Below are positions 24,601-39,600 of a DNA stretch of 64,000 nt, one piece after another. Made by a program: the position numbers and the translations under genes. Below the pieces are notes generated by a model that did no database searches, was not told the DNA's origin, and saw only the letters and a program-made list of their open reading frames with translations. This DNA comes from Sinotaia quadrata (lineage: Eukaryota; Mollusca; Gastropoda; Architaenioglossa; Viviparidae). The stretch's first letter is position 1, and each line of letters starts with the position of its first letter. The stretch lies in the NCBI GenBank assembly GCA_028829895.1, contig CM054180.1, positions 103,592,635 to 103,656,634 on the forward strand, given 5' to 3'.

Positions 24601-27600
24601 ATTAGTAAAATGCTCAGCAGTGTTAAAACTATATAGTGGACTGTCAAGAACCTGAATGAGTGAGTGAAACAGATCATTTGTTGATTTGCCTGGGTTTATT
24701 CTGGTGAAGTCCAATGATACAACACACTATAAAATATGGAGTATATAATTTATGTTAACAAAACCCCCAACATTACCCCCCCCCAAATTTCAAGATAATA
24801 AATCGACTGACCAACATACTATAAAATACAGAGTATAAAATTTATGCTAACAAAAACCCAACATTAACCCCCCCCCCCCCGCCCCCCAATTTCAAGACAA
24901 TAAATCCACTGACCAACACACTGCTCGCCTGGACCACGTGAACGGAAACCCTGAGGGCACTGGCATCTATAGCCTCCTTCTGTGTTGATGCAACGTTGGT
25001 TGGAGTAGCAGCGATGCTGGTTGGCAGCACATTCATCAATGTCTGCAGTAGATCATGCAGGCATCATATTTACTGAGCAAAAAATCTTGTTAAAATGTTT
25101 TGAGTTTATAATACTGATGACATAACAAATTCCCCAAGAAATTCATTATATACTTAAAAAAAATATTCTAAAGTCAATAAAAATAAATAATAAAGCTTCA
25201 ATTCAGGGTAATTTTTTTTTTTAATTTCAATTCAGAAAAGATAAAAAATTATTCAAATATCAATCCCAGCTGACTGAATTTGTTTTTTAAATACATTTTT
25301 AAATACTATTTAGAAAAAAATCTTACTACATGTATACAGATTGATAAATTAAAACAATAAAAATTAAGTACTGATAATTTAAAATAAACATTATGTCTCA
25401 TTGTTAAAAACCTAATAATTCATACAATTTGTTCATTTTGAATAGTATTTAAAAATACTTTCAGAAATGTTAATCACTGGTACATAAGAAAATGTGCACA
25501 CACCTTGACAATCACCACTTGCAACACGAAGGAATCCAGCAGGACACAACTGGACACACTCATAGCTCCCTTGTGTATTGATACACTCTTGGTCAGCTCT
25601 GCATCTGTGTGTTCTCTCAAAACACTCATTCTTGTCTGCACAGATATAAAAACATTTTTCAAATTATGTCACTGCTACCTCATCACTGCCAGTGACACTT
25701 AAACACTTTTTAAAGGTGTTTCTCTAATAACATGTGATGGCAACATTTAACATTATGCAAAATGGCACCATAGAGCTACACAAAAATAGTCTTAACTAAT
25801 GATAATACATAATGTGGAAATATAATTACAGTTTCAAACCAAACTTGATACAGATGTCATTTCTCCTTGCACATTAACTATATTATATTTACATTATTTC
25901 TTGAACTCTTCAATATCATGGATTGAATTTGTTTTTCAAATACTAATGATTGTATACAAGATATCAGTGCCTTTCTATAGCTGTATTTATAATGGAATGC
26001 ATTTTGTCTGTCCTTCAGTAACTTCACTCTGGCTTTCAATATTTTATTTACCTACATTTCTCATAGTGTTGTTTGTATTTGATGCTCCCTCTGGATGGAG
26101 GACAGAAATGCCAGTAACATTTTGTGGCAAAGCATATGACAGAAGTCAGGTAACTTAAATGCATGTAAGATGTGATTTTACAGTACACATTTTGTACAAC
26201 ACTAAAAGTCTTTTTTCAAAATGTTCTTTGATTATTCTAAAGAACATTGTTAATAGTCATGCACACTTACTGCCTTTCATGAATTTTACTTAACCTATAT
26301 CAGGCATTTGACTCACCACGGCATATAAGTCCATTGAGAAGTTCAAATCCATTTGGACATGCACAGTGATAACTGCCTGGTGTGTTCACACAGTTATGTG
26401 AACAGGGAGATGATGGACGGTCACACTCATTTACATCTTTAATAAAAAAAATTAAAATATCTGAATGTACCATTTATTTATAGATAATGGAACATATATA
26501 TTTTATCTGTTTGACATTATTTATCTACAAAAAAAGAAACCAAATAAACACAAAGTATACAAATAAATGTCACTTAATTTGTAAACAAAAATATAACAAC
26601 ACATTGGCAAGGAATTGCAATTTGTAAACAAACAATATAAGAACACATTGGCAAGGAATTGCAATTTGTAAACAAACAAAATAAGAACACTTATGCAAAA
26701 ATTTCAACAATTTGTAAACAACTTAAGAACACATCTGCAAAGAAATACCACAATTAGTAAACAAACAATACAAAAATACACTTGCACAAAAATACTACAA
26801 TTTGTAAACAAACAATAAAAAAATACACTTGCACAGAAATACTACAATTTGTAAACAAACAATAAAAAAATACACTTGCACAGAAATACAACAATTTGTA
26901 AACAAATAATATATGGATACATCTGCTAGGAAATACAACAATTTGTAAACAAAAAATATAAACAGGAGGAATATTTTAATTTAATTGGTGGGGGAGAGAG
27001 ACAGAAAGTAATCCTCTCTTTAATTTTGACTAACTCCTTCGGTGTTGTATGTGCATGCTTTCTCATACTTTGAAGCTAATTGCTGGATAATTTTGAGCTA
27101 TGTAAAAATATTTGGTGCTCGGCATTCAATAATGCAAAAACATTTTTAATGGTTATAATATTATAAAAATATAATATTGAAATATATTTATATAGTTAGT
27201 TTGCTATATAAAACATTTTTAATGGTTATAATATTATAAAAATATAATATTGAAATATATATATATGTGTAGTTAGTTTGCTATATAAAACAAAAAAAAA
27301 CACCTCAGTCTCATAAAATTATAATGAATTACAATGTCAGAACTTCCGGAGTCTAATAAATATGTAGTACACTGGATGTTGTGGTCTGATGCCTCTACAG
27401 TCACTGGACATAACCCCTCAAGATTTTTTTCATATGTTGCCACTTAACATTTTAATCTTTTAAAATTAATCAGTCTATAAATGTTCAGAAACTGCATCAA
27501 TGGATGGGGTCTGAGAAACTCACTATGACAAGTGAACAAAAGCTTTTACAATCCATGAAAATAAATGCAGTGATCGATATTTAATGTAGCAAGGATTAAA

Positions 27601-30600
27601 TTAAAATAATTTGAGTGTAATATTTTTATGAGCATGAGTACTGGCCTACCATGGGTCTGAAAATGTGCATGTTAGGAAATTCTGAGTACATTTTTTATAA
27701 CGCTGCAATTTTGTTAACTAATTTTATATCATCAAGTGCATACATATCTGCATGAATGAGAAAAGAAAGCATTAATCTGAAATGAATGAACTGGTTCAAT
27801 ATAGAAAATATTTCATTATTTAGATCCAATTGGCAAAAAGACAGACAAATGAAAAACAAAATTAATGAAAACAATCTTTCAATGTACAAAAATAAAATAT
27901 TTTATTTATCTTTTTTGTTCAAAGAAATATCCAAACAATGCAAAAGCATCATACTTAGTAGTATGAACATTAATGATTACAACAGTACAACTCACCAATA
28001 CAGCGTCCATTGTCACCCAACCTATAACCCAAAGAGCATGAGCAGCGATAACTTCCAACAAGGTTCTGGCATGTTTGTTCACATACTTCTGGGGTGTCCA
28101 AGCATTCATTGACATCTAAAAAAAGAGAAAACAATGGGATTTTATTTCAGGAGTTTTCTCCATATAAAATATTTTGTGATCAGCTCTGTCAAAATGATTC
28201 TGACACTTTTTGTTTACGACTGTTTGGAATCTATCCAACATTGTTTTTTAAATTTGGTAGCAGATGCATGGTCGTATCTTCAAAACAGAGGCATATGAAG
28301 TCAGTACATGCACCAGAAGCCATTTCAGTTATTAGTGGCAAATTCTGGTAGTTTGTCTTTGTTTGTGATGAAATCATCTTAAGAAAACTTGTCAATGGTT
28401 TTATACCTTGATTCTTAAAATATGTCACTCAAAGGAGTGAAACACAAGAAAATCTCTTTGGTTTATTAAAGGTATTCATTAATTAAAATTAGATAATTTA
28501 TTTCAAAATGCTTGTGTAAGTTTTTAAAATGAATTTTTCACATCAACATTTCATGACAATATTCTAGCTCAGGATAGATTAATGTTCAAAGAATTTCAAT
28601 CTGATGACAAGTCAGTAAACACAGAAAGATTCTCAACACCTTTTCTTGTGTTTATTTCAGCTCATCCTCAGTGAGTTAGGACTCATGTGATCTGAGCATA
28701 TTCCATAAATATAATTTCATATCATGCTGGAGAGATGGTAAATTCCTTAGCTAATTTAAATATTCTCACAAGCCATACTAAATTTCAAATTGTCAATCTG
28801 ATATTGATAAATTCCAATGAAATTCATAAATAAATGCTGATCTTATACTAATTATTTCTTGCTGCAATTTTACACAAAGAAATTTTAAAGACTTTTCACA
28901 TCCTTTGAATAAATGATCAAGTACAAGTTTGTTTGTGAGTACCCTTAACCACAGGTTTACCTTCACATTTCTGTCCATCCTGGGACCTGCTGAAACCACT
29001 ACCACAGTTGACCACACACTGATATGAACCCTGGGTGTTTAGACACTCCTGATTGGATGGACATCTGGATTCTTGTTTACATTCATCCACATCTAGAAAT
29101 CAAATATAGATTGCAACCAAAACTATATGCATCTATATTTAGATATCAAACACAGAGTGAAACCGAAGATATATTTGTCCACATCTAGATATCACAAAAG
29201 CTGCATCTGACACTATTTTCATCCATATCTAGATATCAAATGGGTTATAAATGAAGCTACATTCATTCATATCTGGATTTAAACATAAGCTGTAACTGAA
29301 CTGCATGCATCCATTTACTAATTTACTATAAATAAAATTTAAGCTGCAAATGAGAAAGAACTGCAATCAAAATTAAGTTGCAACTGAAAATACTTTTTGA
29401 CAGGTGTAGACAATAAAAACTGTAAGTAAGTTAATCCAATATATTGTAGAAAAAAACCTCATGGCACTTAATTTGATTATAAATATGTAAGTCTAGCTAA
29501 GGATTTGAAATTTAATTAATTATTCATTCTTGCTCAAGTATGGAGAAGCTAGTCAGCTCCAGGACTTTGTTGACATTTATTAAATAATCTTGCATTTACT
29601 GATATAAGCAATTGATAGCAAAAGTTATCACATTATCATGTATTCTGAATTTGTTGTTTTAATCGTCATTCATTGCTTAGAAGTTACCCCTGTTTATGAT
29701 GGGTGATTTACAGTTTCCATACGAGAGAGACCCCCATAAGATAATAAATTTAATCACACTCATCAGAAGATAAACCTCTTGGTTGTTATCATTCTGAGAG
29801 GGGGTGAGTGCGGTTGTTTATGTTTGTCTTTGTCCTGTATTGTTTACATTTTCTTTTCATATGTATTCTCACTGTAAACACGTCAATAAAATGTTACCCT
29901 TCAAGCATAATAAAGAAAAGCCAAAAAAACATCTTTGGTATGTATGCGTGTGGAATCCTAACAGTTCCTATGTTTGTATTGACAACTCACAAAAGACCTC
30001 CAAGCCTTTGGTTTGCTGGGATTCGCTTTCTTGCCTTTATGTGACAGAGACCCTAGGGAAATAATTTCCTTATATATATAAGAAGACCAGATATAATTCT
30101 TTAAGACAGCTGTGAGTGTTAAATTCTATCCCCTAACATCTAAATAACTTTTGAAAAACCATTACTGTACACTCCAACACATATCACTAAAAACAGGATT
30201 ACTTCATACTTCCATCACATCATTTAAAACAGGATTACTTCATACTTCCATCACATCATTTAAAACAGGATTACTGCCCACATACCTTCACAAGTTCTGG
30301 CATCACTTTTGAGATGGTAGCCACCTGGACAGGAGCAGGCAAAAGCACCAGGTGCATTGTGACAATAATGGCTGCAAGGTGATTCTATACATTCATCTTC
30401 ATCTGGAAAAATATTCAGTGTCATTAATGTCCCTAGTATCCACAGTAGGAAAAAGGTAGACAAAATATTTGATTTTCAACATTCCAACTTCTTTCCTTTT
30501 GGAGTCCTTTTTTTGTTGATAAAGACTTGTAAATAATCTACCAGATATGCTGCAGTCTGTATAACAGAACTCTAAATTTGTTCATGTAACAGAGGGCTAA

Positions 30601-33600
30601 TAGGAAAGATATGAAGTGCTGCCTTGGCTACTTGGTTAATTAACTTGAACAGCAAAATCAGTGTCATCTTGAGTATGTGCATGCCAGAAGGCCTCATGAT
30701 TATTATTATGACTAAAAAACGAAAGGACTATGCTGACCTAATATTATTATTATTAGTGACAAAAAAGAAATGAACAGAAACAGAACAGACTCATGTCCAT
30801 TCATCAAAGTGAGTTACGATCTTGCATGACTGATATACGCTAGTTTATAAATGAAAGAATCAATAACTAGATAATGTCTAGATGATATATACATTTATAG
30901 ATCACAGGCAAATTTATGATCAAAGTCTTAAGTACATTATCAAAATCTTTATTTTAAAAAATAGAGCAATGTGTTGTGTTCTTTTTACACATTTTAATGA
31001 TGACAATGATTTTGATATATATATAATAATATTCACCTCTACAGAAAGATGCATCATCAGCTTGGAGAAATCCTTTAGGGCACATGTTGCTGGGACTTCC
31101 TGGAACAATATGATATTTAAGGTGAAATCCAAATTCATAACACATGCATGTAAACCGGTACAAACCTATAACTCGTGCAGGTAAACCAGTACAAGCCCAT
31201 AACTCATGCATGTAAACCAGTACAAACCCATAATTCATGCATAATTCATATAAACTTGTGCAAACCCATATTGAATGTATGCAAACCAGTACAAAACCAT
31301 GGCGTATGCAAATGAACCAGCATCAAAAGCTACAACTCATATGTGTAAATTAGAACAAACCTACAACTCATGAATGTAACCAGCACAAACCCATAATACA
31401 TATATATATTACAAATCTACAGCCTCTGTTGCAAACCACTTCAAATTATATCTTTTACATGCATAGTGATATGGACATATATGTAACCCACATTCAGGCA
31501 CGTACACACACAATCTTTCTTAACTATAGCCAACAACTCATTCTGAAGGCAAATTATAGTACTGTCAACAACATAATCTACATAAATAAGTGAAATTAAT
31601 AGGTTCTTGCTGTTTCAGACTAAGTTTACAAATGTTCTTGTGCATGCACAAATAGTATCAGATATTCAGTATTATGGTCTACAACTAAATGGCATCAGCC
31701 ATTATCTAGTAGTACTGGCAATCAGTAAAGATCATCAGAGTCAACGGTTTCCTGACCCTTTTAAAACTTTCTTTAAAGGGTGCTATTTATAGAATAGTTT
31801 TCTAAAGAACAGTCATTTACCATAAAGAAGTTGCTTACTGACTGATGAGAATTTATAGCTGGAGCATTATTCTTGTGATGCTGTATAAAAATAATGTTTT
31901 CATTATTTCAGCCAATATTGTTAGACTGAAGTTGGCATGTGGCCATCATGCAAAAATAAACCTATTTGGTTTCAATAATAGTTTAAATAAACAGCAAATC
32001 AAAATCATTTGGTGCTATAGCTGCCATGATATTAAATCCCAAAGACAACACAGTTTTTGTAGAAGCAGCATTTAAAATGTTTACAGGAAATGAAGCATCA
32101 AAGCAAGCAGTTCATTTAATGACAGTCTGAATTAGTGGAACTGGTTCGACATGGTTTGATACAAACTTCCGCCCTTACTTTCATCATAATCTCAAAGTTT
32201 GTCTCTATTTGAAATGTGAGATGATCCTTCTTACTAGTTCAAAGGAGTACTTGAATATTTTCACCTGCTAGAATCACAAATCAAAACAATGTGATTCACA
32301 AGAAGTTTTACGAGTTCTTTTACTAAGTAATTTACAACTGATGATGTCAATCATGTGAAAATAATCCAGGCTTTAACTGGTTTCCAAATCAGCCTTGTCT
32401 TTGCTTGGTGAGTTGTCTACTATTAAAATTAGAGACAGCCAAACATTTTTTCTTATGGCTATGAGATAATGAAATGACTACATGCACTGAGAGCAGTGAA
32501 ACTGTAAGGTGACTAAATACAACTTATGAGTGAGTGAAGGAAAGATTTAATTCTAGTCTTGGTCATAAATTTCCTCTGAATATGCTCAACCAGTCAGACT
32601 TAAAATTTCTACTGAACAAAAAAACCCACTCTACAGTTTCTCTTTCCCTACCCTAAAGCCCTTTCCAATTACAAAGCTGAAGGAAAGAGGATATTCACAA
32701 TTACTCTCTAAGCCCCCAGACAATTTCAATGAAAAGATAATCAAGGCCTACTCACCAGGAGAAATGGTGGCATCTAAAGAAAACTGCATTGTCTGTCGAT
32801 CAGATAATATTTCGACTGTCATGTCTTGGGTTTGCAGCTCTTGCACCAGGTATGGCATTCGGCCAAGAGATTCTTCATATGTAATGGTGTGGTTCCATGC
32901 ATAGGGTAGTGTGAGACCATCAGCACGTAACAGACGACTGGAGTGTGCATAAATGGTGCCTGCATATCAACAGCAACAATAACTTTTGATTTACAAAACA
33001 TACAAAATAAAAAATAAAAAACTAATATCAAATATACAAAATATGTATATAATAATTAAATTCCATTTAACAAATTCTTTTAAATACCTCTTTCACTTTA
33101 GTGTTTCTGTGTGTGGGTTAATAAAATTATAAGTATGTGTTCAATTTGCCATTAATGTACTCTTTTCTCCTAACAAATTTGCACTATTAATGACCTAACA
33201 TTCAAATATTTTAGTGTCAGTGACCGGCCATTACTTTTATTGTTTTCAGATAAATATTCAAACCTGGTCCAGTCTGAATATACTGTTCTCTGTATGGAGC
33301 CAAGTATAGTGACTTGATGGGGCCAAGGTCAGGGACATCTCCACGGATAACAATGTCAAACAGAAGCACACCATTGCGGTCCACACCATTTGCATAATGA
33401 GACATTTTCAGTATTTCACCTTTAAATAAAAATTAAAAAATACATACAAACTCAATTACTCTGAAGTAATGAAAAAATACTGTGCACAAAGAAAGAAACA
33501 AATGCTATTTAATTAGCTAACTCTTGAAAAAAATATATGTAACTGGAAGTTATTATTATCAAAATGTCTCGGCCAGAAAAGTCTGTCTAAGAAACCATTT

Positions 33601-36600
33601 ACAAAGACAGAGAGACAAACTGATAAATAAAGTCATGGATAGATGGATTTTATTTATCTGTTTCTCTGTCTTTGTAAATGGTTTGTGAGACAGACTTTTC
33701 TGGATGGAATCTTCAATACAACAATTTACTCATACCTCAAAAGTGATCTCACCTGTAGCAAATTCAACTTGCACTTCTCTCGTGAACTCTCCCTTGGTCA
33801 ATGTAAAGCCATTGGCTGCTCCATCCACTTCTGAGGCAGTCGTCCAGTAGACAGAATTCAACAGTGAAACAAGATGCTGTAAAGAATTAGCTGAAGAAAG
33901 AAAAAACGTTAATGAGATACTCACTCTGTCAGGATAAAAAGCAAACCCATCCAAACTTAGAATTCAAAGAGACATTAAAATATATATCTTTTTAAAGTTA
34001 CATGTAGCAGCAGCCAAAGCAATGTGTAAAGATGAAAAAAATCCTAACACATTTGTTAGTTGTAGTTTTAGTCAAAATAATTTTGCCTGAACCTTAGTAG
34101 CTCCTGATGTCAACAATTTAATCCTTTCATTATCATTTTTATTTGAAACATATTTGAAGGCTGTGTGAGAGCAAATGAACAAGTCACCAAATCATGAGAT
34201 TATTGTAACTTGTTTGAAGGCTGTGTGAGAGCAAATGAACAAGTCACCAAATCATGAAATTATTGTAACACCCTGGTGCTATGGGGAGCATCATTCAGTA
34301 AAACCTTAGGAAGTCGTTTGGAATTAGTATCATCTTGGTGGCCATGCTAGACATCAGAAATGTGTGGAGCAATCCCTGGCATGGCAAGAAATCAGCCAGC
34401 AAGTTTTGGCTAAAGCCCCTTTTGCACAGAGGCCAACAAAGATGTCCACCCTTGTGTACTGGACCATGCCTAAGTAGTGGCTGATGGCAGTTCCTGACTG
34501 TTTAAAACCCTGCTTACAAGAGAACTCTGGTATCTGCACACATGTAATAATTCCTAAACAAGCCAGGCGAGATTATAACTCTTGAATTTCTGTATGATTT
34601 TTGGTCAGACTCAGAAAGTCAAACAAAAGTGATAAGTATGTGTCTCTCCAGATATTTTGCATGTGTATTTTCCTTGGAATATTCTTGTATGTGATGTGTG
34701 GAATCAAGAGACCCTAGTGTTGACTAAAGTTTGTTGAGCTGCCATAAATTCTTTACCTCAAGAACTGTCTGCATCTGTGAGTCAGTGTGTATGTCAGTGG
34801 GTTATGTTTCAGTGTGAGTGGAGTCTGTTTATGCAGCAGTATATGCTACTTGTTATGCTAAGTAATTATTCCCTAAGTGATATTTTGTTAATACTAGATA
34901 GCAGTACATATTTCAATGTTCCCAGTTTTTGACAGAGGAAGTGGAATACATACTTACTATATATATGGTGCTGGATATCTGAAGAGTGGATGAAGCCTTC
35001 TTGTGCCATCTTGCTATATATTAATTAAGATAGTTTTAGTTGTACGTTTTGAGAAGTGTTCATTGTCAATAACAAGTTTAATATGGTAGTGGTGACGAAT
35101 ATCTGAACTTTGATTTCAGAACACTGAATCAAATGTACAGAATAAATTTGTTATTTTATGCTCTGAAATGATATTTGCAATTATTTCTTTATTCATATTA
35201 TTTATTCTTTTATATTTTATTAAATTGTAGAATTTGTAATATTGCTCCTGCCTTGTAACTTCAATTTTATGTTTGTGTTCATATGATGCATTCATTTGGT
35301 TTAATTAATATTTTATTACATTCTAAATCTTCCTTGCCTTGTTGCATAATTAGAGGGTGTGGGGGCTGAGCCGCAGGTGATTAACAGTAAACAAAGTAAG
35401 AGGATTTTCCCTTAGAGGGTGACTAGCCTGTAAGTCAGGGATCACTGATATTGTTATTAAATGTAATAATTAATTTCATATCTTAAATCCTGATGCACTG
35501 GGGTGCCAAGCAGGGCTAGTGCTTACCAGCAGTTTTAGGCATACACAATGGAAATTCAAGACAGACTGGTTTGAAATTGCACCTTGTTTACCTCATCTAA
35601 GATGCATTAGCTGTTTACAAGAACAACTTGTTCTGATTATAATTTAGATAAGTCAATATGCAATCCAGCAAGAAAGCAAAAATGGTGGTACATACTTGCA
35701 TCTGATGGAATGTTGCGAATGACACCTTTTACATTTGTGCTAGTATCAGATGGAGTTATGGTTGCTATGATTTTGGAGTCAACAATATCTACACTGTTGA
35801 CATAGCCAATTAAATTGCCTTCTGCCTTTATTGGTAATCCTGAAATAAAAATAATAAAATTAAACAGAAATTTAAGAAACCAACATATTACATTTTATAC
35901 AAAATATTTCAAAGCAGTAAGTTTAAAAATTGCTTATTAGTTCAATTTTTCTTAACCATATATTTGGTATCCACAAACAAATAAGTTTCTAATTTAAAAC
36001 ATCTGGACTGAATACATCATAGATATAGAAGTATTGCCAGTTTTTCTTTTAAAATTAATACTATAAATGGGTTCTGAAGCGAACTAGTAGGTCACATAGT
36101 ACTGTAAATCTACACATTATCAGACATGCCTAATACAGGTACAAGAAGTTCACACAGTACTACAGAGTTGCTATGTACTGAACAAAGAGGTTCCTATTAT
36201 AGATTCAGAAAGTTCACAATGCTGTACTGTACAAACTGGTTCTAGTTCAGATATGGAAACTTCACACAGTGCTAGAAAGCAATGTGTTACAAGAACTTAT
36301 TATGAACAATCAAAATAGCTTCACTTGTAACTTTAAACCTTTAGTCATGTCTCCATGTCGAGGGTAGCTTCAATTACTGCTATAAAAGGTCTGAACTGCA
36401 AATTGTTAACTCAGTTGTGTCTCCCAGAGAAGGACGTCCTATGAAACATAACAATACTGGTTGCATCACTTACTGCTACAAAGGTCTGAATTGCAAGTGG
36501 CAATTTCAGTTGTGTCTCCCAGACAAGGACGTCCACCATATTGAGGCTGTTGGCAAGAGCGCTGACGTTCCTGTGTCCCACCATCACATGTTTTTGTGCA

Positions 36601-39600
36601 AGAAGTCCACTGGCTCCATTCTGTCCACCTGCCATCCACTGAATCATAGTACAGTAAATGATCACAGTGTGCTATTTACCCTCAAAATCCGGCACAAATA
36701 CAAAGCAAGATCCAGCAAAAACACAAGGTAAAGTCTAACACAATTACAAGGCAAAATCTAGCACAAATATAAGGCAAAGTCAGCACAAATACAAGGCAAA
36801 ATTCAGCACAAATGTGGGGAAAGATCCAGCAAAATACAAAGCACCAGATAAATACAAGGAAAAATCCAGCACAAATGAAAGGAAAGATCCAGATAAATAC
36901 AAGGAAAGATCCAGCACAAATAAAAGGAAAGATCCAGCACAAAATAATATTAATTAAAACTTTTACATTGGAAAATAAAATCTTTTCCATCATAACAAAC
37001 ATCTAATCAATGTTATAAAATCCTAAAGCAACCAGTAAACTATGTCATCATATACTATCACAATATATGACAGTTGTCTATTTCCATCAATGCATACCAT
37101 AGTAACAAATAAATTCCAATATAACATGATAGGATAATGTATTTACATCTTGTAACACAACGCCACTCTAATTACTGGTTATAATTATTATTATTATTAA
37201 TCATCTATAACTAATTAAAAGTAATGAAAATTTTAATTTATATTATTAATAATTCTCCAGAAGACACCACTCATCTCTGTCTCTTGGCAGATATGTGGGT
37301 GCTGTAAACGTTTTCTCTCTGCCATAACATTAAAGACAAACATTCCGTGTCACACAATATTTCCATAGGTGGAAAACTTCTTACGAACAGAGAAGATAAA
37401 TCCTTCTTCAATCTATATTTAGCAAGCCCCCATCCACCCACTATCTCTCCAACATATAATTATCAATATGTGTAAGAAGGTCAATAAATTACTAAATCAA
37501 AAATCAAATATACACAAAGCAAATACAATGAAAAGATTACTTGACATCAATATTTCCATGAACCACATTCAAATAGTTTCGGTGTTTATACAGTCTTATA
37601 TCCTAACACATAATTCAACAGATCAGTGTGAATATAAATCACAGGATAGTTCTTATCAGAGAACAGAAATGGAGTTAAAAAGAGATTATAGTGATAATAG
37701 TTTGTACATAAACTTGTCTAGGTGATGTTCTTTCATGCACTTTTATAAAAAGTCACAAAAGATTTGTCAGTTTCATGTGTCCTCTAGCATGCTATAGAAT
37801 GTTCCATCAGCTGCTGTTCTCTCAAGACTAATCTTGGTGCTCCTTATCCGTATTAATTCCCTCAAGCACAACAACAATGTCGCAATTTCCAGTAATTTTC
37901 TTGTACCAGAAATTCCACGATGTAGTTTTTCATACTTTACCACCATAGATCAACAGAGTGCAGTATATCCTTACACTTACACTCGGGGTAGAGACTTTGT
38001 GAATCTACCACAGTCGTAGCCATTTATAAATGGGTAAACTGGGGGATTCTGGTAAAAACAAAAAAGACTGCTTATTCCTTGTAAAATTTAATCAAGGAAC
38101 AAATGCTAAGTTTCCAGTTTATTCATCTCTAACTCCATTCTTTCTTACATTCAAGTTTCAACTTACAGTTTCCTACAACAGATTTATTAGCTCGATACAC
38201 AATACAATATAACAATTTTATGAACAGGTTCACTAGAAACAATGTCAAGTGTTTAGCATACTACATACAAGCATCATAGTTGACAATTTGTAGAAATAAT
38301 AGTCTACTCACATAATACATCTCTACGTAAAACGTTAAGTATAACATATCAATATCAAACTGCATGAAATATTTCTAAGACTATTCTCTCTCAATCAGTC
38401 AGTTAACTCACCATTAAGCTAATGGCTGCCTTTCATGACCGGACTTCTTGCCACACCAAATTCAAAATGATTAGAAAATAAATTTTTTCAACAGGTAAGC
38501 TTTGATCTCAGCCCATTGGCCAGCCTTCTTCTTTGTAAATTTTAACCATTGGATAATAAAAACTACTCATCCACCTAAAACCGGTTTAGATTACATCAGC
38601 AAGTCTAGCACATTCTCCACCTGAGTTGTTTACTCCCAAAATATCATCACAAGCAGTGCCCACAGTCAGGTCACATTAACATTGGCAACAAAGATATAAT
38701 TATTAAGTATAGAAATAGGGATAAGCAACTTTACTCTGCCACACATCTAACATAGGTTCAAATACTTTAAAGTAACTAATATTTTTATCAAAAACTACTA
38801 AAATATCTAAAATTGAAAGAGAACCACCAAAAATTATACATAATTACAGATTTTTCAATGCTCTGGTAATATTTAAGAAGGCATGACACTTGAAGATATA
38901 TATTATTTCGGAATTAAAAGTGGAACATACAAAACTGTCACTGATGCTCAAAATCACCATATAAGAAGCACATGACATAGGGAAGGGCCTTAATGTCATT
39001 CCATTATCTGATGGCTCTCTCTGGTTTAAATTAAAACTGGTCAGGTATGGATCTTTTAACAAATATTCTGTAAACTTTATAGTTATCTTTAATCACGCTA
39101 AATATTCTTCATTTATATAAGTAAATAAAACCTATGGAAAGATTTATTTAGTCAATTATTTTCTCTAGAGCTACATCATTAACTTCCTTCAGGATGTCTG
39201 AAATGTTCAGAAAATAACACATTTCACAACAATGTAACACATTTTATGATTTTTTTCCTCAAGCACTGATATCTGAAATATCATAACAGAAATACAGTTG
39301 CAGATGACGTTTGGCTGAGTTATGTATCAAACTTTCAGTATTATAGCATGTCCCTTTTGTATGTCATTGTCTGCCATGCCTACATAGGTAAACAATTTTA
39401 AACATGGCGGTATTACATACTTAAATTCACTACACTAACTCAAAACACTGAAAACTACTGATTTAATCTATTTCCTTTTCACTTGGTGTCATAAACTAAA
39501 TGCAAAATGCTACCTGGACAAAAGGGCACATTGCAGAAGTCAAGGTCTTCTGCTGATCCAACACATGGACGCCCATTGATGGATGGTGATGGATTTGAAC

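Noticed and set aside
33736..33752. Alternative donor GTATGAG 17 nt downstream of exon w23 donor
   Set aside because: It would shift the frame into the next exon; the upstream donor gives the conserved G2F sequence.
36682..37002. Minus-strand frame rich in Ile, Cys and Phe that looks like membrane helices
   Set aside because: Produced by a ~28-bp minisatellite in an intron.
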